DNA from: Schlegelella_A sp963778525
Lineage (GTDB): Bacteria; Pseudomonadota; Gammaproteobacteria; Burkholderiales; Burkholderiaceae_C
DNA: 64,000 nucleotides
Direction: 5' to 3'
Assembly (NCBI GenBank): GCA_963778525.1
Contig: CAVZUJ010000003.1
Span: 62,001-126,000 of the forward strand
In this document: piece by piece, positions 48,766 to 56,527 of the stretch
How the letters are laid out: every line of letters begins with the position of its first letter
Numbering within the stretch: position 1 is the first letter of the stretch
Program-made: the position numbers and the translations under genes
Notes under the pieces: model-generated
Told to the model about the DNA's origin: nothing
The model's database searches: none
The model's input: the letters and a program-made list of their open reading frames with translations, nothing else

Positions 48766-49029
48766 GTGGCGTTACTGATCACCGACGAATGCATCAACTG
48801 CGACGTCTGCGAGCCCGAGTGCCCGAACCAGGCGATCTCGATGGGCGAGACGATCTACGTCATCGACCCGAAGCGCTGCACCGAGTGCGTCGGCCACTTC
48901 GACGAGCCGCAGTGCGTGCAGGTCTGCCCGGTCGATTGCATCCCGGTCGATGCCGCCAACGTCGAATCGCAGGAGACGCTCTGGGCCAAGTACCGGCGCT
49001 TGCAGGTCGAGGCCACCAGCAAGGCCTAG
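48766..49029 (+). CDS. 2[4Fe-4S] ferredoxin, YfhL type
   Basis: GTG 48766 with GGAAAG upstream. The 87-residue protein has two cluster motifs: CINCDVCEPECP, and CTECVGHFDEPQCVQVCP with the longer spacing that marks the YfhL/Allochromatium-type ferredoxins. A short C-terminal helix follows. It is a low-potential cytosolic electron carrier of unsettled partner. It is 19 bases after coaD, a conserved pairing in betaproteobacteria. Confidence 0.92.
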   Translation: MALLITDECINCDVCEPECPNQAISMGETIYVIDPKRCTECVGHFDEPQCVQVCPVDCIPVDAANVESQETLWAKYRRLQVEATSKA

Positions 49030-49052
49030 CACCGGCTTGAGGCGCGGCCGGG

Positions 49053-49460
49053 TCAGCTCGCCGGCGCCTTCGCCTTCGGCACGCGAGCGATGAAATCGCC
49101 GTCGATGCTCGTGTCGGCCGGCCTTTTCTTCTTGGTCTTCGCCTTCGCCTGTTTCTTGTCCGGCTCGGCCGCTGCCGCGTGCCGCGGCGCAGGCCCGATG
49201 TTGGCTGCCATCGTCGGGTGGAACGCGGCGGCCTCGGCGCGCCGATCGCGTGCCATCGCTTCGCCGAGCAGCGCCTCGCGGCGGGCCGCCTCGCGCGCCT
49301 GGGCCGTGCGTTCTGCCGTCACCGGGTCGCCGACCTCGAGGAGCTTGCCGTCGGCACAGGGTGCGCGCGTGTATTCGTTGCCGCAGCGATAGACGGTTTG
49401 CGCCGAGGCGCCGCTCGATGCCAGGCAGGCCGCGGCGAGAACGAGGAAAGGGAATTTCAT
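49053..49460 (-). CDS. DUF4124-like exported protein
   Basis: ATG 49460 has a strong AAAGGAGA, so it starts on its own although the pth frame runs into it without a stop. Signal peptide MKFPFLVLAAACLASSGASA, then TVYRCGNEYTRAPCADGK, the DUF4124 signature with two Cys that may form a disulfide. The rest is Ala/Arg-rich helix and a Lys/Ala tail (KKQAKAKTKKK). About 135 residues, periplasmic, function unknown. Confidence 0.75.
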   Translation of the reverse strand: MKFPFLVLAAACLASSGASAQTVYRCGNEYTRAPCADGKLLEVGDPVTAERTAQAREAARREALLGEAMARDRRAEAAAFHPTMAANIGPAPRHAAAAEPDKKQAKAKTKKKRPADTSIDGDFIARVPKAKAPAS

Positions 49461-50102
49461 GTGCCAGTCTCCTTTTTCGGGACGGCGTCGCCAGCCGCTC
49501 GGCGGCGCCGGCTTTTCCGCCTTCGGCTTGGGCGGCCGGGCGTTGATCTTCATCATCGCCCGCTCCATCTCGCCCGCAAGAAGCAGGTCGACGCCCGAGA
49601 GCGATTGCTCGATGCTTTTCTCGATCTCGTCGCGTTGTTCGGCCGAAGGCTTCTTCAGCACGTAGTTGATGACCTCGGACTTGACCCCCGGATGCCCGAT
49701 GCCCAGGCGCAAGCGCCAGTAGTCGGCCGTGCCGAGCTGGGCGTGGATGTCCTTCAGCCCGTTGTGCCCGGCCGGCGAGCCGCCGAGCTTGAGCTTGGCG
49801 TGCCCGGGCATGAGGTCGAGCTCGTCGTGGACGACGAGGATCTCGGCCGGCTCGATCTTGAAGAAGCGCGCCAGCGCCGCCACCGACTTGCCCGAGAGGT
49901 TCATGAAGGTCGTGGGCTCGAGCAACCAGAGCGGCTGCCCGCCGACGTTCGCCTTCGCCGCCAGGCCGAAGTAGCCGCGCTCGGGATTCAGGTTCACGCG
50001 CAGGTGCCGCGCCAGCGCATCGACGAACCAGAAGCCCGCGTTGTGGCGCGTCGCTGCGTATTCGGGTCCGGGGTTGCCGAGACCGGCGATCAATCGAATC
50101 AT
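49461..50102 (-). CDS. pth: Peptidyl-tRNA hydrolase (reads into the next gene)
   Basis: ATG 50102 is chosen over a TTG three codons upstream. Pth blocks: IAGLGNPGPEYAATRHNAGF with the catalytic His region, LWLLEPTTFMNLSGKSV, VVHDELDL, GSPAGHNGLKDI. It recycles peptidyl-tRNA. The usual end is near KPKAEKPAPPSG, yet no stop appears and the frame enters the DUF4124-like gene. A one-base shift just before would place TGA over that gene's ATG (ATGA). Either a lost stop by error or a true fusion. Confidence 0.88.
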
Positions 50103-50132
50103 GGTGCGCAATTATCGAGGCGAGCGCGCAAG

Positions 50133-50155
50133 AAAAAGCCCCGCAGAAGCGGGGC
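50133..50155 (-). terminator. Rho-independent terminator after rplY
   Basis: On the minus strand: GCCCCGC-TTCT-GCGGGGC followed by TTTTTC. A perfect 7-bp GC stem, tetraloop and T-run lie 27 bases after the rplY stop and before pth, so pth may need its own promoter or readthrough. Confidence 0.88.
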
Positions 50156-50181
50156 CCGGATTCACACCTTGGAGGTGAGGA

Positions 50182-50853
50182 TCACTTCTTGTTCTGCTTT
50201 TCGTTCTTCTTCGGCTTGACCTTCTCCGCCGGGGCCGCGGTGACAACGGGGGCACCCGCGGCAGCTGCCGCTGCGGCCGGCGCTTCTTCTTCCTCGGCCG
50301 CCTGGACGTTGGCCGAGACGATCACCGGGTTCGGCTTGCCGTGCGTCACGACCTTGATGCCGGCGTCGAGCTTGATGTCGCTCACGTGCAGCGACTGGCC
50401 CTTGGTGAGCTCGCCGAGATCAACGGTGATGAAGCTCGGCAGCTGCGCCGCCAGGCACTGGATGTTGAGCTCGTTGACGACGTGGTTGACGACGCAGCCA
50501 TCGGTCTTCACCGCCACCGAGTTCTCCTCGTTGACGTAGTGCAGCGGCACCTTCTTCGTGATCTTGGTGGTGGCATCGACACGCTGGAAGTCGATGTGCA
50601 GCACGATCGGCCGGAACGGATGCATCTGGTAGTCGCGCAGCAGCACCTGTTCGGTCTTGCCGCCCAGCTCCATGTCCAGCAGCGACGAGTGGAACGCCTC
50701 TTTCTTCAGGGCGAAGAAAAGGGAGTTGTGATCGAGCTCGATCATGGACGGCGTGCCGGCTCCATAGACGATCCCGGGGACTTTTTGCGCATTGCGCAGG
50801 CGGCGGCTCGCTCCGGTCCCCTGCAACGTGCGCTCGTAAGCGGTGAATTTCAT
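50182..50853 (-). CDS. rplY: 50S ribosomal protein L25, long (Ctc) form
   Basis: A 223-residue L25/TL5 protein. The N-terminal 5S rRNA-binding domain has GTGASRRLRNAQKVPGIVYG, then DYQMHPFRPIVLHIDFQRVD; the C-terminal CTC domain follows (LPSFITVDLGELTKGQSLHVSDI in part). The tail is Ala-rich then Lys-rich (KVKPKKNEKQNKK). It is part of the large ribosomal subunit. Order prs-rplY-pth is classic for betaproteobacteria. A strong terminator follows it. Confidence 0.95.
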   Translation of the reverse strand: MKFTAYERTLQGTGASRRLRNAQKVPGIVYGAGTPSMIELDHNSLFFALKKEAFHSSLLDMELGGKTEQVLLRDYQMHPFRPIVLHIDFQRVDATTKITKKVPLHYVNEENSVAVKTDGCVVNHVVNELNIQCLAAQLPSFITVDLGELTKGQSLHVSDIKLDAGIKVVTHGKPNPVIVSANVQAAEEEEAPAAAAAAAGAPVVTAAPAEKVKPKKNEKQNKK

Positions 50854-50893
50854 GACGACTCCAAAAGATGAAGGCCCGCGACCAGGCTCTTCG

Positions 50894-50944
50894 ATAAAAC
50901 GGGACGAAGCCCCGCAACCTGAAGGGCCTCGCGAAGCGAGGCCC
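50894..50944 (-). terminator. Two hairpins between prs and rplY, probable terminator
   Basis: Reading the minus strand after prs: a 9-bp perfect stem GGGCCTCGC-TTC-GCGAGGCCC (50924-50944), then CGGGGC-TTC-GTCCCG (50900-50914) followed by TTTTAT. The second has a T-run and may end prs transcription; the first may stabilise the 3' end. Confidence 0.6.
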
Positions 50945-50953
50945 GCTGTCCTG

Positions 50954-51916
50954 TTAGAAATTACTGTTCTGTTCGGCGAAGAGGGAGGTCACCGATTCGC
51001 CGTCCGAGATGCGGCGGATCGTTTCGGCGAACAGGAAGGCCACCGAGAGCTGGCGCACCTTGGGGCAACGCTTGCCGGCTTCGCCGAGCGGGATCGTGTC
51101 GGTGACCACCACCTCGTCGAGCTTGGATGCCTGGATGCGCTCGATCGCCGGGCCCGAGAACACGGCGTGCGTGCAGTACGAGTAGACCTTCTTGGCGCCG
51201 CGTTCCTTCAGCACGTCGGCGGCCTTCACGAGCGTGCCGGCGGTGTCGATCATGTCGTCCATGATCACGCAGTTGCGGCCTTCGATATCGCCGATGACGT
51301 GCATCACTTCCGAGACGTTGGCCTTCGGCCGGCGCTTGTCGATGATGGCCAGGTCGCAGCCGGCCTGCTTGGCCAGGGCGCGCGCCCGCACGACCCCGCC
51401 GACGTCGGGCGACACGACCACCAGGTCGTCGTAGCGCTTGCTCTGCAGGTCGGAGAGCAGCACCGGCGAGGCGTAGATGTTGTCGACCGGGATGTTGAAG
51501 AAGCCCTGGATCTGGTCGGCGTGCAGGTCCATCGTCAGCAGCCGCTCGACACCGACCGCTTCGAGCAGGTTGGCGACGACCTTGGCGCTGATCGGCACGC
51601 GCGTCGAGCGCGGTCGCCGGTCTTGCCGGGCATAGCCGAAATACGGGATCACGGCGGTGACCCTGCGGGCCGAGGCGCGTTTGAGCGCGTCGACCATGAT
51701 GCAGAGCTCCATCAGGTTCTCGTTCGTCGGCGAGCAGGTCGGCTGGACCACGAAGATGTCGCGCGCCCGCACGTTCTGCTCGATCTCGACGTCGACCTCA
51801 CCGTCGGAGAAGCGCGCGACCTTGGCCTTGCCCAGGCCGATCGACAGGTGCGTGGCGATGTCCTGCGCCAGCGCCGGATTCGCATTGCCCGTGAACAGAA
51901 CGGTGTTGAACAGCAC
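50954..51916 (-). CDS. prs: Ribose-phosphate pyrophosphokinase
   Basis: A 320-residue PRPP synthetase supplying nucleotides, histidine and tryptophan synthesis. Start GTG 51916 gives LFNTVLFTGNANPALAQDIA. Blocks: FSDGEVDVEIEQNVR, YFGYARQDRRPRSTRVPISAK in part (ATP site), DLHADQIQGFF, VVSPDVGG and the PRPP-binding loop VIMDDMIDTAGTL. Full family length. No strong ribosome site is visible. Downstream of tRNA-Gln on the same strand. Confidence 0.95.
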   Translation of the reverse strand: MLFNTVLFTGNANPALAQDIATHLSIGLGKAKVARFSDGEVDVEIEQNVRARDIFVVQPTCSPTNENLMELCIMVDALKRASARRVTAVIPYFGYARQDRRPRSTRVPISAKVVANLLEAVGVERLLTMDLHADQIQGFFNIPVDNIYASPVLLSDLQSKRYDDLVVVSPDVGGVVRARALAKQAGCDLAIIDKRRPKANVSEVMHVIGDIEGRNCVIMDDMIDTAGTLVKAADVLKERGAKKVYSYCTHAVFSGPAIERIQASKLDEVVVTDTIPLGEAGKRCPKVRQLSVAFLFAETIRRISDGESVTSLFAEQNSNF

Positions 51917-51982
51917 GGCGACTTTCGTGAGCGAGACTTCTAGTGACCAGCGGCTGGCGCTTCGGCTCAGCGCCGCAAAGTT

Positions 51983-52059
51983 TGGCAGGGGAAGAAGGAT
52001 TCGAACCTTCGCATGTCGGAATCAAAATCCGATGCCTTAACCAGCTTGGCGACTCCCCT
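51983..52059 (-). tRNA. tRNA-Gln (anticodon UUG)
   Basis: A 77-base gene including encoded CCA. Acceptor AGGGGAG pairs with TTCCCCT (one G-U); the anticodon arm is TCGGA-TTTTGAT-TCCGA with anticodon TTG; the T arm carries GGTTCGAATCC. It lies between ispE and prs, its usual place in Burkholderiales. Confidence 0.95.
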
Positions 52060-52096
52060 ACACCGGTTCGCGGCTCGCGCCGCGCACCTTCAACCG

Positions 52097-53026
52097 TCAG
52101 CCCTCGCGGCCGGCCCAGCCAGCGAGCGGGTGCTGCTCCAGGGAGCGGCACATCCGGCTCGACCAGCCTCGAGGCCAATCGCTCGGCATCGCTGCCGAGG
52201 GCACCGAACCTTCGCCCGCTGTGGCTGCCCGCGCGAAGACCGCGCTTCCCGAGCCCGTCATGCGGCTGTTGCCGAAGGCGGCGAGAAGCCCGGCCGCGGC
52301 GCGTGCGACATCGGGGCAAAGCGCTTCGGCGGCAGGCTGAAGATCGTTGCGCCCGAAACCGACGGCGAGTTCCGGCTCGGAATCCTTCGGCTCTGCGGGC
52401 CCGTTCAGCGAGCGGCGCGCGGCCTCGGGAAAGCCCGCAATTCTAGCAGCCTCGACGGTTTCGGCCAGCTTCGGGCTGGCGAAGATGTCGCGGGTGGCCA
52501 GGCCGGCCTCAGGCTTGACGACGGCGAACCACGAGGATGCGACGACCACGGGCGTCAGGCGCTCGCCGATACCGCCGACTCGCGCCGGCGTCCCGCCGAG
52601 GAAAAACGGCACGTCGGCGCCCAGCGCCAGGCCGATCGGCAGCAGGCGCGCCAGCGGCCAGTCGAGGCCCCACAGCCGGTTGAGCGCGAGCAGGGTCGTG
52701 GCCGCATCCGAGCTGCCGCCGCCCAGGCCGGCGCCCGAGGGCACGCGCTTGGCGATCGAGATGTCGGCGCCGAGCGGCGTCGCTGCGGCGCGCTGCAGCG
52801 CGTTCGCCGCGCGCAGGCAGAGGTCGTCGGTCGGGAGAGGGTCACCGAGGTCATGGCGGGCCAAGGCGCCGTCGCTGCGCCGCTCGAAGTGCAGGGTGTC
52901 GCACCAGTCGATCGGCACCATCACCGAATCGATCAGGTGATAGCCATCGGCGCGCTTGCCGACGACGTGCAGAAAGAGATTGAGCTTGGCCGGTGCCGGC
53001 ACGTCGAACAAGGATCGGATCGCCAT
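52097..53026 (-). CDS. ispE: 4-diphosphocytidyl-2-C-methyl-D-erythritol kinase
   Basis: ATG 53026 begins AIRSLFDVPAPAKLNLFLHVVGKR, the GHMP-kinase N-terminus with the catalytic Lys. The glycine-rich ATP loop is KRVPSGAGLGGGSSDAA; C-terminal NSRMTGSGSAVFA also fits, ending CRSLEQHPLAGW. About 309 residues. It phosphorylates CDP-methylerythritol in the MEP isoprenoid pathway. It starts one base after the lolB stop, a standard betaproteobacterial pair. Confidence 0.93.
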   Translation of the reverse strand: MAIRSLFDVPAPAKLNLFLHVVGKRADGYHLIDSVMVPIDWCDTLHFERRSDGALARHDLGDPLPTDDLCLRAANALQRAAATPLGADISIAKRVPSGAGLGGGSSDAATTLLALNRLWGLDWPLARLLPIGLALGADVPFFLGGTPARVGGIGERLTPVVVASSWFAVVKPEAGLATRDIFASPKLAETVEAARIAGFPEAARRSLNGPAEPKDSEPELAVGFGRNDLQPAAEALCPDVARAAAGLLAAFGNSRMTGSGSAVFARAATAGEGSVPSAAMPSDWPRGWSSRMCRSLEQHPLAGWAGREG

Positions 53027-53027
53027 C

Positions 53028-53612
53028 TCAGCTCCGGTCGAGCTGGATGCGGACGGTGACAGCCGGCGCCGGCGCTGCCCGCGTGGCCAGGACCGCACCG
53101 TCCGAAAAACGCGCCAGGTCCACCGACCAGCCGAGCTGCTCGAAGCCGGCGCCGTTCGCGGCCGGCCGGCTCGGCGCATCGGCCCAGGGCCGACCACGCA
53201 GCCAGTCGAACCAGGCCTCGATCGGCACGCTTTCGCCGAGCGCCTCGCGGGTCAGCGTCTCGAGATCGGCGAAGCGGCGCGTGCCCTGCGGCGTCATGAG
53301 CAGCACCTCGCCCGGTGTCCAGCGGGCCTGCGCGAGCATGCTGCCGAGCGGCGTCGACAAGCCCAGCGCGCCGGATCGGGGGTTGCCGCGCAGGTCGAAA
53401 GCGGCCGAGAAGGCGCGCGCCGGCGCCATGCCATCGGCGTCGACACGCAGGGCGAGCCGGCCGGACAGGGACTCCCCGGTGGCCGCCGGGGCAAGCGGGG
53501 CCACGATTGCGCAGCCGGATGCCACGAGGACCGCGACCAGCGCGAGGCCGAGCGCGGCCCGTCGCCAGGCGACCGATCCGATCGATGCGGCCGCGCGGCC
53601 GCCGCGCTTCAC
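53028..53612 (-). CDS. lolB: Outer-membrane lipoprotein LolB
   Basis: Starts at GTG 53612 overlapping the TPR gene stop (GTGA). The 194-residue protein has a signal with lipobox LVASGC, then GRLALRVDADG, FDLRGNPRSGALGLSTPLGSMLA in part, ADLETLTREALGESVPIEAWFDWLRGRP in part. It accepts lipoproteins from LolA and inserts them in the outer membrane. Position before ispE supports the call. Confidence 0.9.
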   Translation of the reverse strand: MKRGGRAAASIGSVAWRRAALGLALVAVLVASGCAIVAPLAPAATGESLSGRLALRVDADGMAPARAFSAAFDLRGNPRSGALGLSTPLGSMLAQARWTPGEVLLMTPQGTRRFADLETLTREALGESVPIEAWFDWLRGRPWADAPSRPAANGAGFEQLGWSVDLARFSDGAVLATRAAPAPAVTVRIQLDRS

Positions 53613-55432
53613 AGATCGACGCGCAGCCGCGCCAGGGTTTCGCGCAGCACGTCGTTCGTGGCGTCGCGCGAGCGGCCCTCGCGCCAGACCCGGCGCGCCT
53701 CGTCGGTCTTGCCGTCGCTCCACAGCACTTCGCCGAGATGCGCCGCGATTTCCGGGTCGGGCCGCGACTGGTAGGCCACGCGCAGCAACCGGATCGCCTC
53801 GTCGCGATTGCCGAGGCGGTATTCGACCCAGCCCATGCTGTCGGTGATGAAGGGCTCGCCGGGGCTCAGCTCGAGCGCTTTCTGGATCAGCTGGCGCGCC
53901 TCCGGCAGGCGGATCTTCCGATCGGCCAGGGAATAGCCAAGCGCGTTGTAGGCATGCTGATGGTTCGGCTTCAGCTCGATCACCCGGCGCAGCAGGCGCT
54001 CCATGTCGTCGAGGCGATTCAGCTTCTCGTCGATCATGGCCTGCTCGTAGAGCAGATCGGTGTCGTCCGGAAAGGCCTTGTTCGCTTGCGCCAGCACCTT
54101 CTCGGCCTCGCTCCACTGCTTGGCCTCGCGCAACAGCTCGGCTTCGGCGAGGAGCTTGGCGCGCGCATCGGTGCTGGTGCGCTCGGGCACGCGACGGATA
54201 AGCTCGCGCGCATCGGCCATCCGGCCCTGCTTGGCGAGCAGCGAGGCCCGCCGCGATTGCACCTCGAGGGCCCGTTGCGAATCGTCGATCTTGGCCAGCC
54301 AGCGTTCGGCGCCGGGCAGGTCGCCTTGCTCTTCCGAAGCCTGCGAAAGGAGCAGCCAGGCCTGCGTCAGCGCGGCACTCGAGGTGGACGGCGTGTCGTC
54401 GTCGTCCTCGTCGTCCGCTGCCGGCGCTACCGGTGGCGTCGGCGCTGCGCCGAACGTGACAGGCGCGCCATTTTCGACGAGGCGCACATAGGTCTCGAGC
54501 GCTTTCGTCGCTTCCTGCGGTCGCTTCAGCTCGAGGTCGAGTGCGCCGAGGGTGAGCCAGGGCGGCGCGAGGTTGGGGTCGCTCTGGGTCAGGGCCACGG
54601 CCTGCAGCGCCGCATCGGCGATCCGCTGCGACGCCGCCAGGGTGCGGACGTAGAGCAGACGCACCGCCGGGCTGGAAGGCGGCGTCGCGATACGGGTGAT
54701 GACGATCGCTTCGGCCGCCGGCGTGGCGGGGAGCATGTCGAGAGCCAGGAAGGCCGGCGCATCGGCCTTGGGATCGTTGGCCGCGGCACGCTGCGCGTAG
54801 TCGAGCGCCTTGGCCGTGTCGCCGGCGGCGAGCCAGCCGCGACCCGACGCCACCAGCGCCGAGGTGCGGGTTTCCGGATCGGCCGCGAAGGGCTTCATCG
54901 TGCGCTCGATGAGCGCGGCGGCGCCGGCCCGGTCGGCGCTGCGGCCGAGAAAGCGCGGGATGGCTTCGATCATCGCCGGCAACGCCGGGCGCGGCGCCTG
55001 CTTGAGCAAGGTGCTCAGTGGTTCGTCGGCTTCGCCGACGCGGTTGAGCGCGACCAGCAGCTGCACCTGGTAGCGCAGCGCCTCCTGCGACTCCGGGATG
55101 GCCTGGCGCCAGGCCAGGACAACGCCGAGCGCCTGCTCGCCGGCGCGCGCCTGCAAGGCGATCTCGGTGACCCGACGGAACAGGGCCTCGTCCTTGGCGC
55201 GCTTGGCGGCATCGAGCAGCAACTGGAAGGCGGTGGCCGTGTCGCCGTTGCGCAGCTCGATCTCGCCCAGCAGCAGCTGATAGAAAAGCGGTGCATCGAG
55301 ACCGGAGCTCGCGACCGGCGCATTCGAGCTGGCCGCAACGGCGGCAAGCGCGGGACCCGCAGTGCACGCAAGCAGCGCCAGCGCGAAACCCGAGACACGG
55401 CCGGGCGCGGAACGAAGATTGAACGCCGGCAT
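53609..55432 (-). CDS. Exported TPR-repeat protein, lolB-linked
   Basis: ATG 55432 is 6 bases after AGAGGAG; an in-frame TTG two codons upstream is rejected. The 607-residue protein has a signal peptide ending GPALA-AV, then about a dozen TPR-like helix pairs, interrupted near residues 330-350 by an acidic linker (APAADDEDDDDTPS). The C-terminal repeats are most regular (NHQHAYNALGYSLADRKIRLPEARQLIQKALE in part). Found upstream of lolB in many betaproteobacteria; probably a periplasmic assembly factor, role not shown. Confidence 0.85.
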   Translation of the reverse strand: MPAFNLRSAPGRVSGFALALLACTAGPALAAVAASSNAPVASSGLDAPLFYQLLLGEIELRNGDTATAFQLLLDAAKRAKDEALFRRVTEIALQARAGEQALGVVLAWRQAIPESQEALRYQVQLLVALNRVGEADEPLSTLLKQAPRPALPAMIEAIPRFLGRSADRAGAAALIERTMKPFAADPETRTSALVASGRGWLAAGDTAKALDYAQRAAANDPKADAPAFLALDMLPATPAAEAIVITRIATPPSSPAVRLLYVRTLAASQRIADAALQAVALTQSDPNLAPPWLTLGALDLELKRPQEATKALETYVRLVENGAPVTFGAAPTPPVAPAADDEDDDDTPSTSSAALTQAWLLLSQASEEQGDLPGAERWLAKIDDSQRALEVQSRRASLLAKQGRMADARELIRRVPERTSTDARAKLLAEAELLREAKQWSEAEKVLAQANKAFPDDTDLLYEQAMIDEKLNRLDDMERLLRRVIELKPNHQHAYNALGYSLADRKIRLPEARQLIQKALELSPGEPFITDSMGWVEYRLGNRDEAIRLLRVAYQSRPDPEIAAHLGEVLWSDGKTDEARRVWREGRSRDATNDVLRETLARLRVDL

Positions 55433-55456
55433 CGACAACTCCTCTGGCGGAAAATG

Positions 55457-55544
55457 ATTCTAGTGTGGCGCTTGTGCGCCGACACGGAACGACGCGCGCA
55501 GGAAGACCTCGGCAACGGGTCCGATCGCCCTGGCTCGTGATAAT
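55457..55544. promoter_or_regulatory. Divergent spacer with -10-like hexamers (TPR operon / mutM)
   Basis: On the minus strand TAGAAT (complement of 55457-55462) precedes the TPR-lolB-ispE operon; on the plus strand GATAAT (55539-55544) precedes mutM. Neither has a convincing -35 partner. Placement between divergent operons supports promoters here, but the exact sites are tentative. Confidence 0.3.
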
Positions 55545-55601
55545 TCCCCGCACCGGTGCGCAAAGTCCTGTGGCACCGGTTCCAACCGCCACTTTTTTCT
55601 G

Positions 55602-56414
55602 ATGCCCGAGCTGCCCGAGGTCGAGGTCACGCGTCTCAGCTTTGCCGACCGCATCGAGGGCGCGCGCGTCACCGGCGTGCGCCTTGGCAAGCCGCTGCGC
55701 TGGCCGCTCGGCAGCGATCCGCAGGCACTGGTCGATCAGACCGTCGGCAGCGTCACGCGGCGCGGCAAATACCTTTGGCTGCCGCTGCAGCGCGGCGGCC
55801 TGCTGATGCATCTCGGCATGTCGGGCTCGCTGGCCTTCGGCGAGATGTCGGCACCCGGCGCGCACGATCACTTCGATCTCGTCACCGACCGCGGCACCTT
55901 GCGCCTCACCGACCCGCGCCGTTTCGGCGCCGTCGTGTGGTCGCCATCGATCGATTCGGACCCGGCGGCCAAGCTGCTCGCGCGACTGGGCGTCGAGCCT
56001 TTCGATCCGAAGTTCGACGGCGCCCATCTTTACGCGGCTTTGCATAGGCGCAAGGTGCCGATCAAGCAGGCATTGCTCGGCGGCGAGATCGTGGTGGGCG
56101 CCGGCAACATCTACGCCTGCGAGGCACTTTTCGAGGCCGGCATCGACCCACGCACGCGCAGCGACCGCATCAGCCGGCCGCGTGCCGACCGGCTGGCCGC
56201 GGCGATCCGGACCACGCTGGCACGCGCACTCGGGCTCGGCGGCTCGACGCTGCGCGATTTTCGCGACGCGCACGGCGCCGCCGGTGCCTTCCAGCTGCAG
56301 GCGAAGGTCTACGGTCGCGCCGGCCAGAGCTGCGTGCGTGGCGACGGCAAGGTCCGGCGCATCGTGCAGACCGGTCGGGCCACCTTTTTCTGCCCCGCTT
56401 GCCAACGTCGCTGA
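55602..56414 (+). CDS. mutM: Formamidopyrimidine-DNA glycosylase
   Basis: A 270-residue base-excision enzyme removing 8-oxoguanine. The catalytic N-terminus is MPELPEVEV; other blocks are KYLWLPLQRGGLLMHLGMSGSL in part, RRFGAVVW and VGAGNIYACEALF. The C-terminal zinc finger reads GQSCVRGDGKV then FFCPACQ: three of four expected Cys, the second ligand of the first pair being Gly. It may be a 3-base loss or a natural variant with a weakened finger. Lies next to a dynamin-like gene and mutY. Confidence 0.93.
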   Translation: MPELPEVEVTRLSFADRIEGARVTGVRLGKPLRWPLGSDPQALVDQTVGSVTRRGKYLWLPLQRGGLLMHLGMSGSLAFGEMSAPGAHDHFDLVTDRGTLRLTDPRRFGAVVWSPSIDSDPAAKLLARLGVEPFDPKFDGAHLYAALHRRKVPIKQALLGGEIVVGAGNIYACEALFEAGIDPRTRSDRISRPRADRLAAAIRTTLARALGLGGSTLRDFRDAHGAAGAFQLQAKVYGRAGQSCVRGDGKVRRIVQTGRATFFCPACQRR

Positions 56415-56527
56415 CGCGCCTGCCTGCGGCGTGCAAAACGTCCCGCATGGCGTGTGAGCAAACGTGTCGCGCGGGCATCAATTCACGGCTGCTGCGCTAG
56501 GATGGCCCGTGGCTTGGCCACACCCTC

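Noticed and set aside
52097..52320. Frameshift in the ispE C-terminus
   Set aside because: An alternative frame looked protein-like, but the annotated frame ends CRSLEQHPLAGW, which matches the usual IspE tail.
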